This document shows, in pieces, positions 23,181 through 33,138 of a stretch of 44,606 nt of DNA. The position numbers and the translations under genes are program-made. Within the stretch, counting starts at the first letter, position 1. Every line of letters starts with the position of its first letter. This stretch comes from a virus. Location: positions 1 through 44,606 of IMG/VR virus record IMGVR_UViG_3300009159_000113. One strand, given 5' to 3'. The notes below the pieces were generated by a model. The model did no database searches. It saw only the letters and a list, made by a program, of their open reading frames with translations, and was not told the origin of the DNA.

Positions 23181-26100
23181 ATGCCCCAAAGTACTAATCT
23201 CAATAAAAGTCCATATTTTGATGACTTTAGCGAGAGTAATGATTACTACAAGGTTTTATTTAAACCTGGAGTAACAGTACAGACTAGAGAATTAACTACG
23301 CTCCAATCAATATTACAAAATCAAATTGAAAAATTTGGAAATTCTTTTTTTAATGATGGTGGTGTAGTAATTCCTGGTGGGTATAAATATGATAATAATT
23401 TTACTGCAGTAGAAATAGAAAGTACCTACAATGGTATTGATGTAGAATCATATTATTCTAATTTAATTGGAAAAGAAATCCAAGGAAAATTATCAAATAT
23501 TAAAGCAAAAGTAGTAAAAGTTCTTTCTAAGTTAGATTCAAAAAGAGAATCTACAACACTTTATATTAATTATTTAAGTTCATCAAACACTACAGATACT
23601 ACATCTTTTACAGATCAAGTATTTTTTGATGGGGAAGAATTAATTGTTCTTGAAGACCTTCAAGTAGGAAATTCATATATTTTTACAAATTCAGAATTTG
23701 CAAAAGTTTCTTCTTTTGTAAATAGAGTTTCTACATCAATATCTTCTGCTGCCAAAATAGATTCTGGTGTTTATTTTGTAAGAGGATATTTTGTAAATGT
23801 AAATGAAGATACTATAATTTTAGATCAATATTCAAATACACCTTCTTACAGAGTTGGATTACAAATTGTAGAAAGTTTAGTAAATTCTGATGAAGATTCA
23901 TCATTAAATGATAATGCCCAAGGATTTTCAAACTATGCAGCTCCAGGAGCAGATAGATTAAAAATTACTTTAAGTTTAATTAAAAAACCTTTAGATGACT
24001 TTAATGATAATGATTTTATAGAACTTTTTAGAGTTACTAATGGTTTATTGCAAACTATTAAAAAGAATGATAGTTTGAATAGTATTAATGATATCTTAGC
24101 AAGAAGAACATTTGAGGAATCTGGAAACTATTATGTTTATCCATATTCAATAGAAGCAACTGAATCTTTAAATAATTACCTTGGAAATGGTGGAATATAC
24201 TTAGATACTCAAAAAACACAAGATGGGTCAACTCCATCTGCAGATCTTGGGTTACTCAAAGTTTCTCCAGGTAAATCATATGTAAAGGGATATGAGATAT
24301 CTACAGGGTCTGTATTATTAGATTATCCAAAACCAAGAGAAACAAAAACAGTTAATTCATCATCTTCATTTTATGGTGGTGATTTAATTAGAATTAATAA
24401 TGTTTTTAATTCACCAAACATTGGATTATCTACATCAGACACAATATCTTTGATGAATCAAAGATTGGAAAATGGCGTTGCTTTAGGAAGCACTATTGGT
24501 CTTGCTAGAGTTTATGATTTTGAATCTAATAATACATCTTATTCAAGTCCATCAAGTCAGTTTAATTTATATCTATTTGATATTCAAACATATACTAACC
24601 TAACATTATCAGGATCTGTTGCATCAATCAATGTTGGGTCTTTTATAAAAGGAAATAATAGTGGTGCTACTGGATATGTTAAAGTAGTAACAACTGGATC
24701 AAATATAAATTTATATCAAGTATCTGGAAAATTCTTTGTTGGAGAATCTTTAACTGTAGATGGTGTAGAAGTTGTTCAAACCATTCAAACAATAACAGAT
24801 TATTCTATCAATGATGTTAAATCAGTATATCAACCAATTACAAGTTTTAGAGGAGATTCTGTATTATCTAAAGGATACAGTATTATAGGACCATTTACAT
24901 TTAACATAGATGCTGGTATTACTACAGTCACATCTGATAATGGAAGTTCATTTGCTAGTGCATTGAATGTAAATGATGTTATTTCATATTCAATCTCAGG
25001 AATTAATTCAGCAATTTATGTTGGTGTAACATCAATATATGCATCAAAAAATAAAATTGAAATTGTTGGATTATCTACAGTAACAAATATTTGTTCTGGA
25101 GACATTGGAACAGGAACATATCAAATACAAAATTTAAATTTAATTAGACCAACAATAGTTATTAATAAGGAAGAATCTTCCTCTTTATATTCAAAATTAA
25201 GCAATTCTAATATTTCTAATGTAGATACATTAAACACCAATATTTACATTAAAAAGCAAAATACACTTTCCAGAACAGGAACAACTTTAACATTGCCAAC
25301 ATTAACTGGCAATTATGTTTATACTTCTTTTGATGAAGAAAGATATTTGTTATCAAATTCTGATGAAACATTAGAAAATCTTTCTAATGCAACTTTTACA
25401 TATACTAATGGAAATAAAGATTTAACTATTTCTGGATTAACTAACTTTACAGGAACATCTTATATTATTTCAACTCAAATTAAATCAAAAGTAACATCTA
25501 AATTTAAAAAATTAAACAGATGTTTTGTTTCTACAGTAACAAATACAAAATATACTGAACCAAAAAATGTTGGGTTGGCAGCAACAACTGTTTATGGCGT
25601 AAGAGTTGAAGATAATGAAATTAGCTTGAATGTTGCTGATGCTATTCAAGTTCATGGTATATTTGAATCATCTACAACATCTGATGCAGCATTGCCCTAT
25701 ATTGCCCTCTCAGGAATATCTGGACCACTTTCAAATACCAATGACCTAATAGTTGGTGAAGTTGCTGTTGGAGCAGATTCTGGTGCTGTTGCAATCTATG
25801 CTCAACAAAAAACAACAACACAAATTTACTTGGTTTATAAAAACAATAAATCATTTATTTCAGGTGAAATAGTTACATTCCAAGAAAGTGGATATACTGC
25901 AACAGTATCATCAGTAACATCTGGAGACAAAAATATTGTTAATGATTTTATCTTTGATAATGGACAAAGAAAGCAATATTATGACTTTTCAAGATTAATA
26001 AGAAAAGATAATTCTAAAGAACCTTCAGGAAGATTAAAAATTGTATTTGATTATTTCTCATTTGAATCAACAGATAATGGAGATATTATTACATCAAATA

Positions 26101-29100
26101 GTTATCCATCATCAGTAGATAAAAATTTAATTCCAGTATTTGAATCTATAAGAAATACAGATGCAATAGATGTTAGACCCAAAGTACAATCTTATACTTT
26201 ATCAAATCTTATAAGTCCATTTGATTTTTCTTCAAGAAACTTTAGTAATTATGGAGGAAATGCAGCACAGATTTTAGCTTCTAATGAAAATTTTGTGTTT
26301 GATTATGATTTTTATCTTGGAAGAATTGATAAGATTACTTTAGATAAAATTGGAAATTTCAATTTAGTATTAGGACAACCAAGTGAGTCTCCAACTGTTC
26401 CTACAATTTCAAATGAAGTTCTTGATGTTGCAACTATAGTTGGAAAACCTTATGTTTATAATGTACAAACTGATATTATCATTAATCTTACTGACAATAA
26501 GAGATATACTATGTCAGATTTAAGAGGCATAGAAAATAGAGTTTCAAACTTAGAATATTATACCTCATTGTCTTTACTTGAATTATCAGTAAAAGATTTA
26601 CAAATTGAAGATAAGGATGGATTTAATAGATTTAAATCAGGATTTTTTGTTGATAATTTTGATTCTTATAATTTTTCAAATACAGAATCTTTAATTTATG
26701 ATGCTACTATTTCAAATAATACATTATCTTCTCCAATACAAAAAGATAGAGTAGACTTAACACTATACAGTGATGATTCTGAAGTTACTTCATCTGAAAT
26801 TAATTTATCAAATACTAATTCAAATAATTTAAGATTAACTGGAAAATCATTAACATTAAACTATAGTGAGATAGAGTATGCTTCTCAAAAGTTTGCTAGT
26901 AGAGTAATTAATATAAATCCATATAATGTAACTACTTGGTCAGGTAATCTTACATTAAATCCATCTTCAGATAGATGGGAAGTTCAATTGCAAAAAAGTG
27001 AAACTCGTTGGGGACATCATGTTACAGAAAGATATGTAACTTATAGAGAAACACCTAATATTAGGTCTAGGAATATAGAATTTTCTTCTACAAGATTAAA
27101 ACCAAATACTAGATTTAAATTATTATTTGATTCTAAAGACATTACTTCTAATTTTAATGGTTCTACATATGTATTTCCAAAACTCTTAGAGATAACAGGA
27201 GTAAATAAAGCATTTGAAGTTGGAGAAACTGTTGTGGTATATCCACCAGCAGGGTCACCAGAAAATACTATTCAATGTCAATTTAGAGTATGTGTTCCAA
27301 ATCATAAGTCTGGTCCATATAATTCCCCTACATCAACTTATACTATTAATCCATACAATCCATCTGTAGGTCTTTCTACAATTTATGGACCACAATCTTC
27401 CACTATTAATATAGATACTGCTTCTTTACAAGTATCTAATGTATCAAGTTTCTTTGGAAATATTGAAAAAAATTCAATACTGGTTGGTAGTCAAAGTGGA
27501 GCAACAGCTACTGTATCTGATATTAAGTTAGTATCAGATGATAATGGAACATTGATAGGAAGTATTTTTATTCCAAATCCATTAACATCTCAGACAAAAT
27601 TTAATACAGGAATTTCTCCAGTAAGAGTTTTAGAATATCAATCTCAAGGACTTCCTGGAGAAAAAATTAGTGAATGTGTATCTAATTTTACTTCAAAAGG
27701 AGATGAAATTACATCTGTTACTGTTACATGGGGAGACCCTATAGCACAAAGTTTTATAATTTCAGAAGAAACTGGTATATTCCCATCTTCAGTTGATATT
27801 TTCTTTGCTTCCAAAGATACAACAATTCCAGTATCTTTACAAGTTAGAGAAGTTGTAAATGGTTATCCAGGTGGTTCTGATAAAATTGTAGGTAACTTAG
27901 AGAAAGTTCTGTTCCCATCACAAATTAATATTAGTCAAGATGCTTCTGTTGCAACAACATTTACATTTAATGATTTAACTAGATTGGAAGGTGGAAGAGA
28001 GTATGCTTTAGTATTGATTTCAGATTCTAATAATTATACAGTTTGGACTTCTAGAATTGGTGAAGTTGAAATTACAACAGCAAATAAACCTGAAGTTGAA
28101 AAAATTATAATTAACAAACAACCTTCATTGGGGTCACTTTTCAAATCACAAAATTCCACTACATGGAATGCTGTACAAACTGACGATCTTAAGTTTAATT
28201 TAAAGAGATGTGATTTTATAACTTCTGGAGGAACATCTAGATTCTATAATTCTAAGGTAAATGTTCTTTCTGTTGATAATCTTTTACCACAAAATCCAAT
28301 AGCAATTACCACAGGATTTTCTGCTCCTAATGATGGCAATTATATGTTAATTAGTCATCCAAATCATGGATTAAATTATCCAAATTCTAAAGTTAAGATT
28401 TCTGGAATTCAATCAGATATTCTTCCTGTTAAAATAACAGTTGGATATGGATTAACAGATACTGGTTCAATTAGTGTAGCAAGTACATCCATTTTTTCAA
28501 CTTTTGAAGGAGCAACAGTTTCTCCAACTAATCCAGGATATATTGTAATTGATGGAGAAATTATAGAGTATCAAGGAGTTGGTATAAATCAACTTACAAC
28601 AATTGCAAGGTCTATAGACAGTACTTCTAAAGTAAATCATCCAGTAAATTCATTAGCATATAAGTATGAATTTAATGGAGTATCCCTAAGAAGTATTAAT
28701 ACAGAACACTTTGTAGATTCTGGTGCTAATTCTACAATTACATTAGATTCTTATTATATTAATGTTCCAACTACATTTAAAGATTCTAAATTTGGTGGTG
28801 GCAATTCTGTTTATGCTACTAAAAATAAACTTTTTAATACAGTAGAATTAAATCCAAACTTTATTAATATTTCTAATGGAACAAATGTTGCAGCTTCAGT
28901 AAGAACTGTTTTTGGAACAAGTGCCAATGGAACAGAAATTTCTTATACAGATGCAGGATATTCTACACTAGATGCAACTGGAAAAACTATTTTTAATACA
29001 GTTAGGATGGTAAGTTCTGAAGAAAATGAAAATGTATTTTTAAATGCAACTGAATTTGTTGGAAATAAATCTTTAACCTTAGACTTAACTTTTGATACAA

Positions 29101-29627
29101 ATAGCTCAAACATTTCTCCAATTGTTGATATTGACCAGGCATTTTTAACTACTAAAAATTATAGAATTAATCAACCAATTGTTGGAGTTGGTTATACTTC
29201 AGATAACAGAGTTTCTTCAAATACTTTAGATCCTCATGCATTTGTTCATATTACTAATCCAATTAAACTTATTAACCCAGCAAATTCATTAAAAGTTTAT
29301 GTTGATGTTTATAGACCAAAAGATGCTGATGTTAGAGTTCTTTATAAAATTTTTAGAAATGATACCCCAGATGTAGACCAACAATGGGAATTTTTCCCTG
29401 GTTATTCAAACCTGGATGTAAATGGAAATGTTATTAATCCTTCATATAATAATGGATTATCAGATAGTTTGATGCCTATTAGTAAAGAAAATGAATATCT
29501 TGAGTATCAATATACTATTGATAATTTACCAGAATTTACTGGTTTTGAAATAAAAATAATTGGATCTAGTTCAAATCAAGCACAATCTCCATTGATTAAG
29601 AGATTAAGAACAATTGCTCTGAAATGA
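23181..29627 (+). CDS. Large cyanophage virion protein with DUF4815-type N-terminus (2148 aa)
   Basis: The N-terminus (SPYFDDFSESNDYYKVLFKPG, QTRELTTLQSILQNQIEKFG, VIPGGYKYD) is the typical start of cyanophage DUF4815-type proteins. Residues about 1-430 contain this domain. The middle has several SGATGYVKVV-type and SGATATVSDI-type beta modules. Near 1108-1135 is YTMSDLRGIENRVSNLEYYTSLSLLEL, a helical, coiled-coil-like segment of a kind found in fibre/connector proteins. A DGEIIEYQGVGINQLTTIAR module lies at about 1792-1812. The C-terminus is beta-rich. It lies where T4 has genes 9 to 12 and fibritin, so it may replace baseplate periphery or fibre-attachment functions (gp10/gp9-like). That is inferred from location only. 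Its stop overlaps the next ATG. Confidence 0.78.
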   Translation: MPQSTNLNKSPYFDDFSESNDYYKVLFKPGVTVQTRELTTLQSILQNQIEKFGNSFFNDGGVVIPGGYKYDNNFTAVEIESTYNGIDVESYYSNLIGKEIQGKLSNIKAKVVKVLSKLDSKRESTTLYINYLSSSNTTDTTSFTDQVFFDGEELIVLEDLQVGNSYIFTNSEFAKVSSFVNRVSTSISSAAKIDSGVYFVRGYFVNVNEDTIILDQYSNTPSYRVGLQIVESLVNSDEDSSLNDNAQGFSNYAAPGADRLKITLSLIKKPLDDFNDNDFIELFRVTNGLLQTIKKNDSLNSINDILARRTFEESGNYYVYPYSIEATESLNNYLGNGGIYLDTQKTQDGSTPSADLGLLKVSPGKSYVKGYEISTGSVLLDYPKPRETKTVNSSSSFYGGDLIRINNVFNSPNIGLSTSDTISLMNQRLENGVALGSTIGLARVYDFESNNTSYSSPSSQFNLYLFDIQTYTNLTLSGSVASINVGSFIKGNNSGATGYVKVVTTGSNINLYQVSGKFFVGESLTVDGVEVVQTIQTITDYSINDVKSVYQPITSFRGDSVLSKGYSIIGPFTFNIDAGITTVTSDNGSSFASALNVNDVISYSISGINSAIYVGVTSIYASKNKIEIVGLSTVTNICSGDIGTGTYQIQNLNLIRPTIVINKEESSSLYSKLSNSNISNVDTLNTNIYIKKQNTLSRTGTTLTLPTLTGNYVYTSFDEERYLLSNSDETLENLSNATFTYTNGNKDLTISGLTNFTGTSYIISTQIKSKVTSKFKKLNRCFVSTVTNTKYTEPKNVGLAATTVYGVRVEDNEISLNVADAIQVHGIFESSTTSDAALPYIALSGISGPLSNTNDLIVGEVAVGADSGAVAIYAQQKTTTQIYLVYKNNKSFISGEIVTFQESGYTATVSSVTSGDKNIVNDFIFDNGQRKQYYDFSRLIRKDNSKEPSGRLKIVFDYFSFESTDNGDIITSNSYPSSVDKNLIPVFESIRNTDAIDVRPKVQSYTLSNLISPFDFSSRNFSNYGGNAAQILASNENFVFDYDFYLGRIDKITLDKIGNFNLVLGQPSESPTVPTISNEVLDVATIVGKPYVYNVQTDIIINLTDNKRYTMSDLRGIENRVSNLEYYTSLSLLELSVKDLQIEDKDGFNRFKSGFFVDNFDSYNFSNTESLIYDATISNNTLSSPIQKDRVDLTLYSDDSEVTSSEINLSNTNSNNLRLTGKSLTLNYSEIEYASQKFASRVININPYNVTTWSGNLTLNPSSDRWEVQLQKSETRWGHHVTERYVTYRETPNIRSRNIEFSSTRLKPNTRFKLLFDSKDITSNFNGSTYVFPKLLEITGVNKAFEVGETVVVYPPAGSPENTIQCQFRVCVPNHKSGPYNSPTSTYTINPYNPSVGLSTIYGPQSSTINIDTASLQVSNVSSFFGNIEKNSILVGSQSGATATVSDIKLVSDDNGTLIGSIFIPNPLTSQTKFNTGISPVRVLEYQSQGLPGEKISECVSNFTSKGDEITSVTVTWGDPIAQSFIISEETGIFPSSVDIFFASKDTTIPVSLQVREVVNGYPGGSDKIVGNLEKVLFPSQINISQDASVATTFTFNDLTRLEGGREYALVLISDSNNYTVWTSRIGEVEITTANKPEVEKIIINKQPSLGSLFKSQNSTTWNAVQTDDLKFNLKRCDFITSGGTSRFYNSKVNVLSVDNLLPQNPIAITTGFSAPNDGNYMLISHPNHGLNYPNSKVKISGIQSDILPVKITVGYGLTDTGSISVASTSIFSTFEGATVSPTNPGYIVIDGEIIEYQGVGINQLTTIARSIDSTSKVNHPVNSLAYKYEFNGVSLRSINTEHFVDSGANSTITLDSYYINVPTTFKDSKFGGGNSVYATKNKLFNTVELNPNFINISNGTNVAASVRTVFGTSANGTEISYTDAGYSTLDATGKTIFNTVRMVSSEENENVFLNATEFVGNKSLTLDLTFDTNSSNISPIVDIDQAFLTTKNYRINQPIVGVGYTSDNRVSSNTLDPHAFVHITNPIKLINPANSLKVYVDVYRPKDADVRVLYKIFRNDTPDVDQQWEFFPGYSNLDVNGNVINPSYNNGLSDSLMPISKENEYLEYQYTIDNLPEFTGFEIKIIGSSSNQAQSPLIKRLRTIALK

Positions 29628-29857
29628 TAGAAGGGGATTATGCAAAGGTGGAAGGACATCCATCTTTGATTAGAGATATTAAAACAAATGCTATTTTAAA
29701 TACAGACAGTAATTCTTTATTAAAATATAATTACAACAAAAGTAAATTTTTAAATAAAAAAAATAAAAATGAAACTTTTGAAAATGATATTAGTGAATTA
29801 AAAAAATCTATTGATGAAATTAAATTTATGTTAAAGGAAATTTTAAATGGATCATGA
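29624..29857 (+). CDS. Small coiled-coil protein (77 aa)
   Basis: ATG at 29624 overlaps the previous stop (ATGATAG). It starts MIEGDYAKVEGHPSLIRDIKTNAILN and ends in a heptad-like coiled coil (NDISELKKSIDEIKFMLKEILNGS, about 54-77). The VEGHPSLIRD..TNAILN type start is reminiscent of small structural or chaperone-like T4-like proteins between fibre and neck genes. Very lysine- and asparagine-rich. It overlaps the next gene by 11 bp. The role is unknown; a virion or assembly role is inferred from context. Confidence 0.65.
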   Translation: MIEGDYAKVEGHPSLIRDIKTNAILNTDSNSLLKYNYNKSKFLNKKNKNETFENDISELKKSIDEIKFMLKEILNGS

Positions 29858-30032
29858 AGATTTAAAACTTGAAACTATTACCAAATTATTTGAATTTGAA
29901 AAAATTTCAAGAGAACTTGATACTTGCACTAATATAGATTTAATGAGAAATCTATGCAAATGTTATGTAAAACTTTATATGAAACAACAAGAAACAATAT
30001 CTACTTTAATGTTAGATGATCTAAATAGTTAA
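29847..30032 (+). CDS. Small helical protein (61 aa)
   Basis: ATG at 29847 overlaps the coiled-coil gene by 11 bp; stop TAA at 30030-30032. Predicted all-helical from sequence (LKLETITKLFEFEKISRELD, then NLCKCYVKLYMKQQETISTLM), with three cysteines (CTN, CKC). It is placed right before gp13 and sits in the same transcript as the tail and neck genes. Family not recognised. Confidence 0.6.
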   Translation: MDHEDLKLETITKLFEFEKISRELDTCTNIDLMRNLCKCYVKLYMKQQETISTLMLDDLNS

Positions 30033-30047
30033 AAAAGTAGTGGAATA

Positions 30048-30878
30048 ATGGCAAAGCCCGCATCAAGACAAGAATTAAAAGATTACACTTTAAGGCAACT
30101 TGGTGCTCCTGTTTTAGAAATCAACGTTGCAGATGAGCAACTTGATGATAGGTTAGATGATGCTTTGCAATATTTTAATGAGAGACATTTTGATGGCGTT
30201 GAAAAAATGTTTCTCAAGTATAAATTTACTGATGCTGATATTCAAAGAGGAAGATCTAAAGGTGGTGGATATAATGTTGGTATAGCAACTACTACTGTAA
30301 CTTCTCCTACAGGATCATTTAATTGGGAAGAAAATTCAAATTACATTCCAGTTCCAGATAGTGTAATTGGTGTAGAAAGAGTATTTAAATTAGATAATAG
30401 AACTATTACTTCAAATTTATTTAATGTTAATTATCAATTATTTTTAAATGATATTTATTGGTTTAGTTCAACTGAACTTTTAAATTACTATGTAACAAAG
30501 AGATATCTTGAAGATATTGATTGGATTGTTAATCCACAAAGACAAATTAGATTTAATAAAAGGCAAGGTAGACTTTATATTGATATGAGCTGGGATTCTA
30601 TAACTGCAGGAAACTACCTTATTATGGAGTGTTATAGAATACTTGACCCAAATGATTATACAAAAGTATATAATGATTCTTTCTTAAAAATGTATTTTAC
30701 TGCTTTAGTTAAGAAGCAGTGGGGGCAAAATTTAATTAAGTTTCAGGGTGTTAAACTTCCAGGTGGTATTGAATTGAATGGAAGACAAATTTATGATGAT
30801 GCAGTAAAAGAATTAGAAGCAATTAGATTGAGAATGTTGAGTGAGTATGAAACAGCACCATTCGATATGATAGGATAA
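30048..30878 (+). CDS. gp13: Neck protein gp13
   Basis: 276 aa against 309 in T4. It has the characteristic start SRQELKDYTLRQLGAPVLEINVADEQLDDRLDDALQYFNERHFDG, the DVVIGVERVF-like strand (PDSVIGVERVF, 102-112) and the C-terminal YNDSFLKMYFTALVKKQWGQNL..LPGGIELNG block. In T4, gp13 with gp14 forms the neck and closes the head after packaging so that the tail can join. It follows two small genes by 15 bp and leads directly into gp14 with one base between them. Confidence 0.93.
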   Translation: MAKPASRQELKDYTLRQLGAPVLEINVADEQLDDRLDDALQYFNERHFDGVEKMFLKYKFTDADIQRGRSKGGGYNVGIATTTVTSPTGSFNWEENSNYIPVPDSVIGVERVFKLDNRTITSNLFNVNYQLFLNDIYWFSSTELLNYYVTKRYLEDIDWIVNPQRQIRFNKRQGRLYIDMSWDSITAGNYLIMECYRILDPNDYTKVYNDSFLKMYFTALVKKQWGQNLIKFQGVKLPGGIELNGRQIYDDAVKELEAIRLRMLSEYETAPFDMIG

Positions 30879-30879
30879 T

Positions 30880-32253
30880 ATGTTAAATCCATTTTTCATA
30901 CAAGGAACAACAGGAGAACAAAGTCTCGTTCAAGACTTAATTAACGAGCAATTAAAAATGTATGGCATAGAAGTTTACTATATGCCCAGAGAAATTGTTT
31001 CTCAAGGAAAAATAATTAAAGAAGTTCTATATTCAAAATTTAAACATGCATTTCCAATAGAAGCATATTTGGTCAACTATGAAGGGTTTGATCCAAATAG
31101 CGTTTTAATGTCTAAATTTGGAGTCAAAGTTACTGATGAAATGACATTAATTATTTCAAAAGAACGTTTTGAAACTTATATTGGAGAATTGACAAGAACT
31201 ATTCAAGGCGTAAATGCATTAAGACCAAATGAAGGAGATTTACTTTATATTCCATTAAGTGATAGTTTAATGGAAATTAAATATGTTGAAAATAGAAAAC
31301 CATTTTATCAACTTCAAAAAAATTATGTGTATGAATTAAGATGTGAATTATTTGAATTAGAAGATGAAGAAATTAATACAAGTATCAATGAGGTTGATAG
31401 TGCAATCAAAGCTCTTGGATATGATGCAACAATAACAGTTTCTGGAATTGGTATTACTGCTACTGCATATACTTCAATAGTTACTGGAGGAATTCAAACA
31501 GTAGATATTATCAATGGAGGATATAGATATAGTTCTGCACCAACTATGGTAGTATCTTCTCCAATAACTGGAATCAAAGGGACTTTAGTTGGGTTTACTA
31601 CAAGTAAAAGAAAATTATTGTCTTCCCAAAGTTTGGATCAAGTTTATATTGAAAATCCAGGATCTGGATATTATTCAAACAAACCACCAATAGTTACTTT
31701 TTATGGGGGAGGAGGATATAATACACAAGTTAAAGTTGGAATAGCAACTTCAGGAAGTATTGGTCCAATAACATTATCATATCCAGGACAAGGTTATGCA
31801 TTAGAACCTACTGTAACTATTTCTGGACCAGTTGGAAATGGAATTACTGCTATAGCAAAAGCATTTATAAATTCTAATGGAGGAATTTCTACTATTAGAA
31901 TTCTAAATGCTGGTTATGGATACACAACAGCACCAACAATTACTATTGGAGCAGGATCTACAGTTTCATCAGGTAATTTTATTTTCAACGAAGAAGTTAC
32001 AGGATCTATTTCTGGAGCAAAAGGTTTTGTTAAAACTTGGGATGCTGAAACTAAAAAACTTGTTGTTGATGGATTTGAAACTGATTTTGTTGTTGGAGAT
32101 GTAATTGTAGGATCTGCATCAACTGCTACTTATATTATATCTAAATACAATACATATTTAACAACTTCAGCATATGATGAAGATGAGGAAATACAACAAG
32201 AATCTAATGATATTTTAGTATTTACCGAAGTCAATCCATTTGGTGAAGTTTAA
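30880..32253 (+). CDS. gp14: Neck protein gp14 with an inserted repeat region (457 aa)
   Basis: Residues 1-180 are clear gp14: FFIQGTTGEQSLVQDLINEQLKMYG, YYMPRE, EVLYSKFKHAFPIEAYLVNYEGF, DEMTLIISKERFE, and YIPLSDSLMEIKYVENRKPFYQLQKNYVYEL. T4 gp14 is 256 aa. Here about 200 residues are added: four GSGY-type repeats at about 206, 254, 296 and 338 (for example QVYIENPGSGYYSNKPPIVTF), then a SGAKGFVKTWDAETKKLVVDG module (about 375-400), before a short acidic end that resembles the T4 C-terminus (DEEIQQESNDILVF). Function in neck assembly is expected to be kept; the insert may be exposed on the neck. Same operon as gp13. Confidence 0.92.
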   Translation: MLNPFFIQGTTGEQSLVQDLINEQLKMYGIEVYYMPREIVSQGKIIKEVLYSKFKHAFPIEAYLVNYEGFDPNSVLMSKFGVKVTDEMTLIISKERFETYIGELTRTIQGVNALRPNEGDLLYIPLSDSLMEIKYVENRKPFYQLQKNYVYELRCELFELEDEEINTSINEVDSAIKALGYDATITVSGIGITATAYTSIVTGGIQTVDIINGGYRYSSAPTMVVSSPITGIKGTLVGFTTSKRKLLSSQSLDQVYIENPGSGYYSNKPPIVTFYGGGGYNTQVKVGIATSGSIGPITLSYPGQGYALEPTVTISGPVGNGITAIAKAFINSNGGISTIRILNAGYGYTTAPTITIGAGSTVSSGNFIFNEEVTGSISGAKGFVKTWDAETKKLVVDGFETDFVVGDVIVGSASTATYIISKYNTYLTTSAYDEDEEIQQESNDILVFTEVNPFGEV

Positions 32254-32279
32254 AAAAATAAACTTTACAAAAAATTAAA

Positions 32280-33128
32280 ATGTTTGGAAGATACTTTTAC
32301 CATAAAGCGATAAGCAAAACAGTAACTGCTTTTGGAACTTTATTCAATGACATTCAAGTTAGACATTATGACGAAACTAATAATCCAGTATCTGTATTAC
32401 AGGTTCCCCTTTCTTATGGACCTGTTCAAAAATTCTTAGCAAGAATTGAACAAAGTCCAGCAGGAGATAGAAAGATTGCATTAACTCTTCCAAGAATGTC
32501 ATTTGAAATGACTTCAATAGACTATGACCCACAAAGAAAGTCTTCTGTCATCCAAACATTTAAAGCACCAAAAACATCTGATGGTAAAGTAATAAACAAT
32601 ATCTATTCACCAGTTCCATATAATATTGGGTTTGAACTTAATATTTTAGGAAAACTTCAGGATGATGTACTTCAAATTATAGAACAAATTCTTCCTTGCT
32701 TCCAACCAGCATTTAATGTAAGTGTTAGATTAATTCCAGAAATTAATGAAGTAAGGGATATTCCTATTGTTTTAAATAGAGTTGGATTTAGGGATGATTA
32801 TGAAGGTGACTATACTACAAGAAGAGTTATTATATACACCTTAAACTTTACTGTAAAAACATATCTGTTTAATGAGATTCCAGAAGATAGTCAAGGACTT
32901 ATTAAAAAAGTTCAAGTTGATTATGCAACTGATGCCTTATTAAATGCAAAACGTGAAGTTAGATACACAGTAACTCCAAAAGCACTTCAAGATTATAATG
33001 AAGATAATGTTATTGATGCATCAGATGATCCACTAATTCCTTATGGGGATGACTTTGGATTTAATGATGAAATTACAGATTTCCAAGATTTTAAAGACTT
33101 TAGTTCCACACAGGGAACTGATATTTGA
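32280..33128 (+). CDS. gp15: Tail sheath stabiliser/completion protein gp15
   Basis: 282 aa against 272 in T4. Typical start MFGRYFYHKAISKTVTAFGTLFNDIQVRHYD, then VPLSYGPVQKFLARIEQ, LPRMSFEMTSIDYDPQRK (about 78-96), PVPYNIGFELNILGKLQDDVLQIIEQILP and GDYTTRRVIIYTLNFTVKTYLF. These are the conserved blocks of gp15, which forms the ring at the end of the completed tail and contacts the neck. Twenty-six bases separate it from gp14; there is no promoter signal there. The acidic C-terminal tail (about 245-282) is less conserved. Confidence 0.94.
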   Translation: MFGRYFYHKAISKTVTAFGTLFNDIQVRHYDETNNPVSVLQVPLSYGPVQKFLARIEQSPAGDRKIALTLPRMSFEMTSIDYDPQRKSSVIQTFKAPKTSDGKVINNIYSPVPYNIGFELNILGKLQDDVLQIIEQILPCFQPAFNVSVRLIPEINEVRDIPIVLNRVGFRDDYEGDYTTRRVIIYTLNFTVKTYLFNEIPEDSQGLIKKVQVDYATDALLNAKREVRYTVTPKALQDYNEDNVIDASDDPLIPYGDDFGFNDEITDFQDFKDFSSTQGTDI

Positions 33129-33138
33129 TATATAGTGT

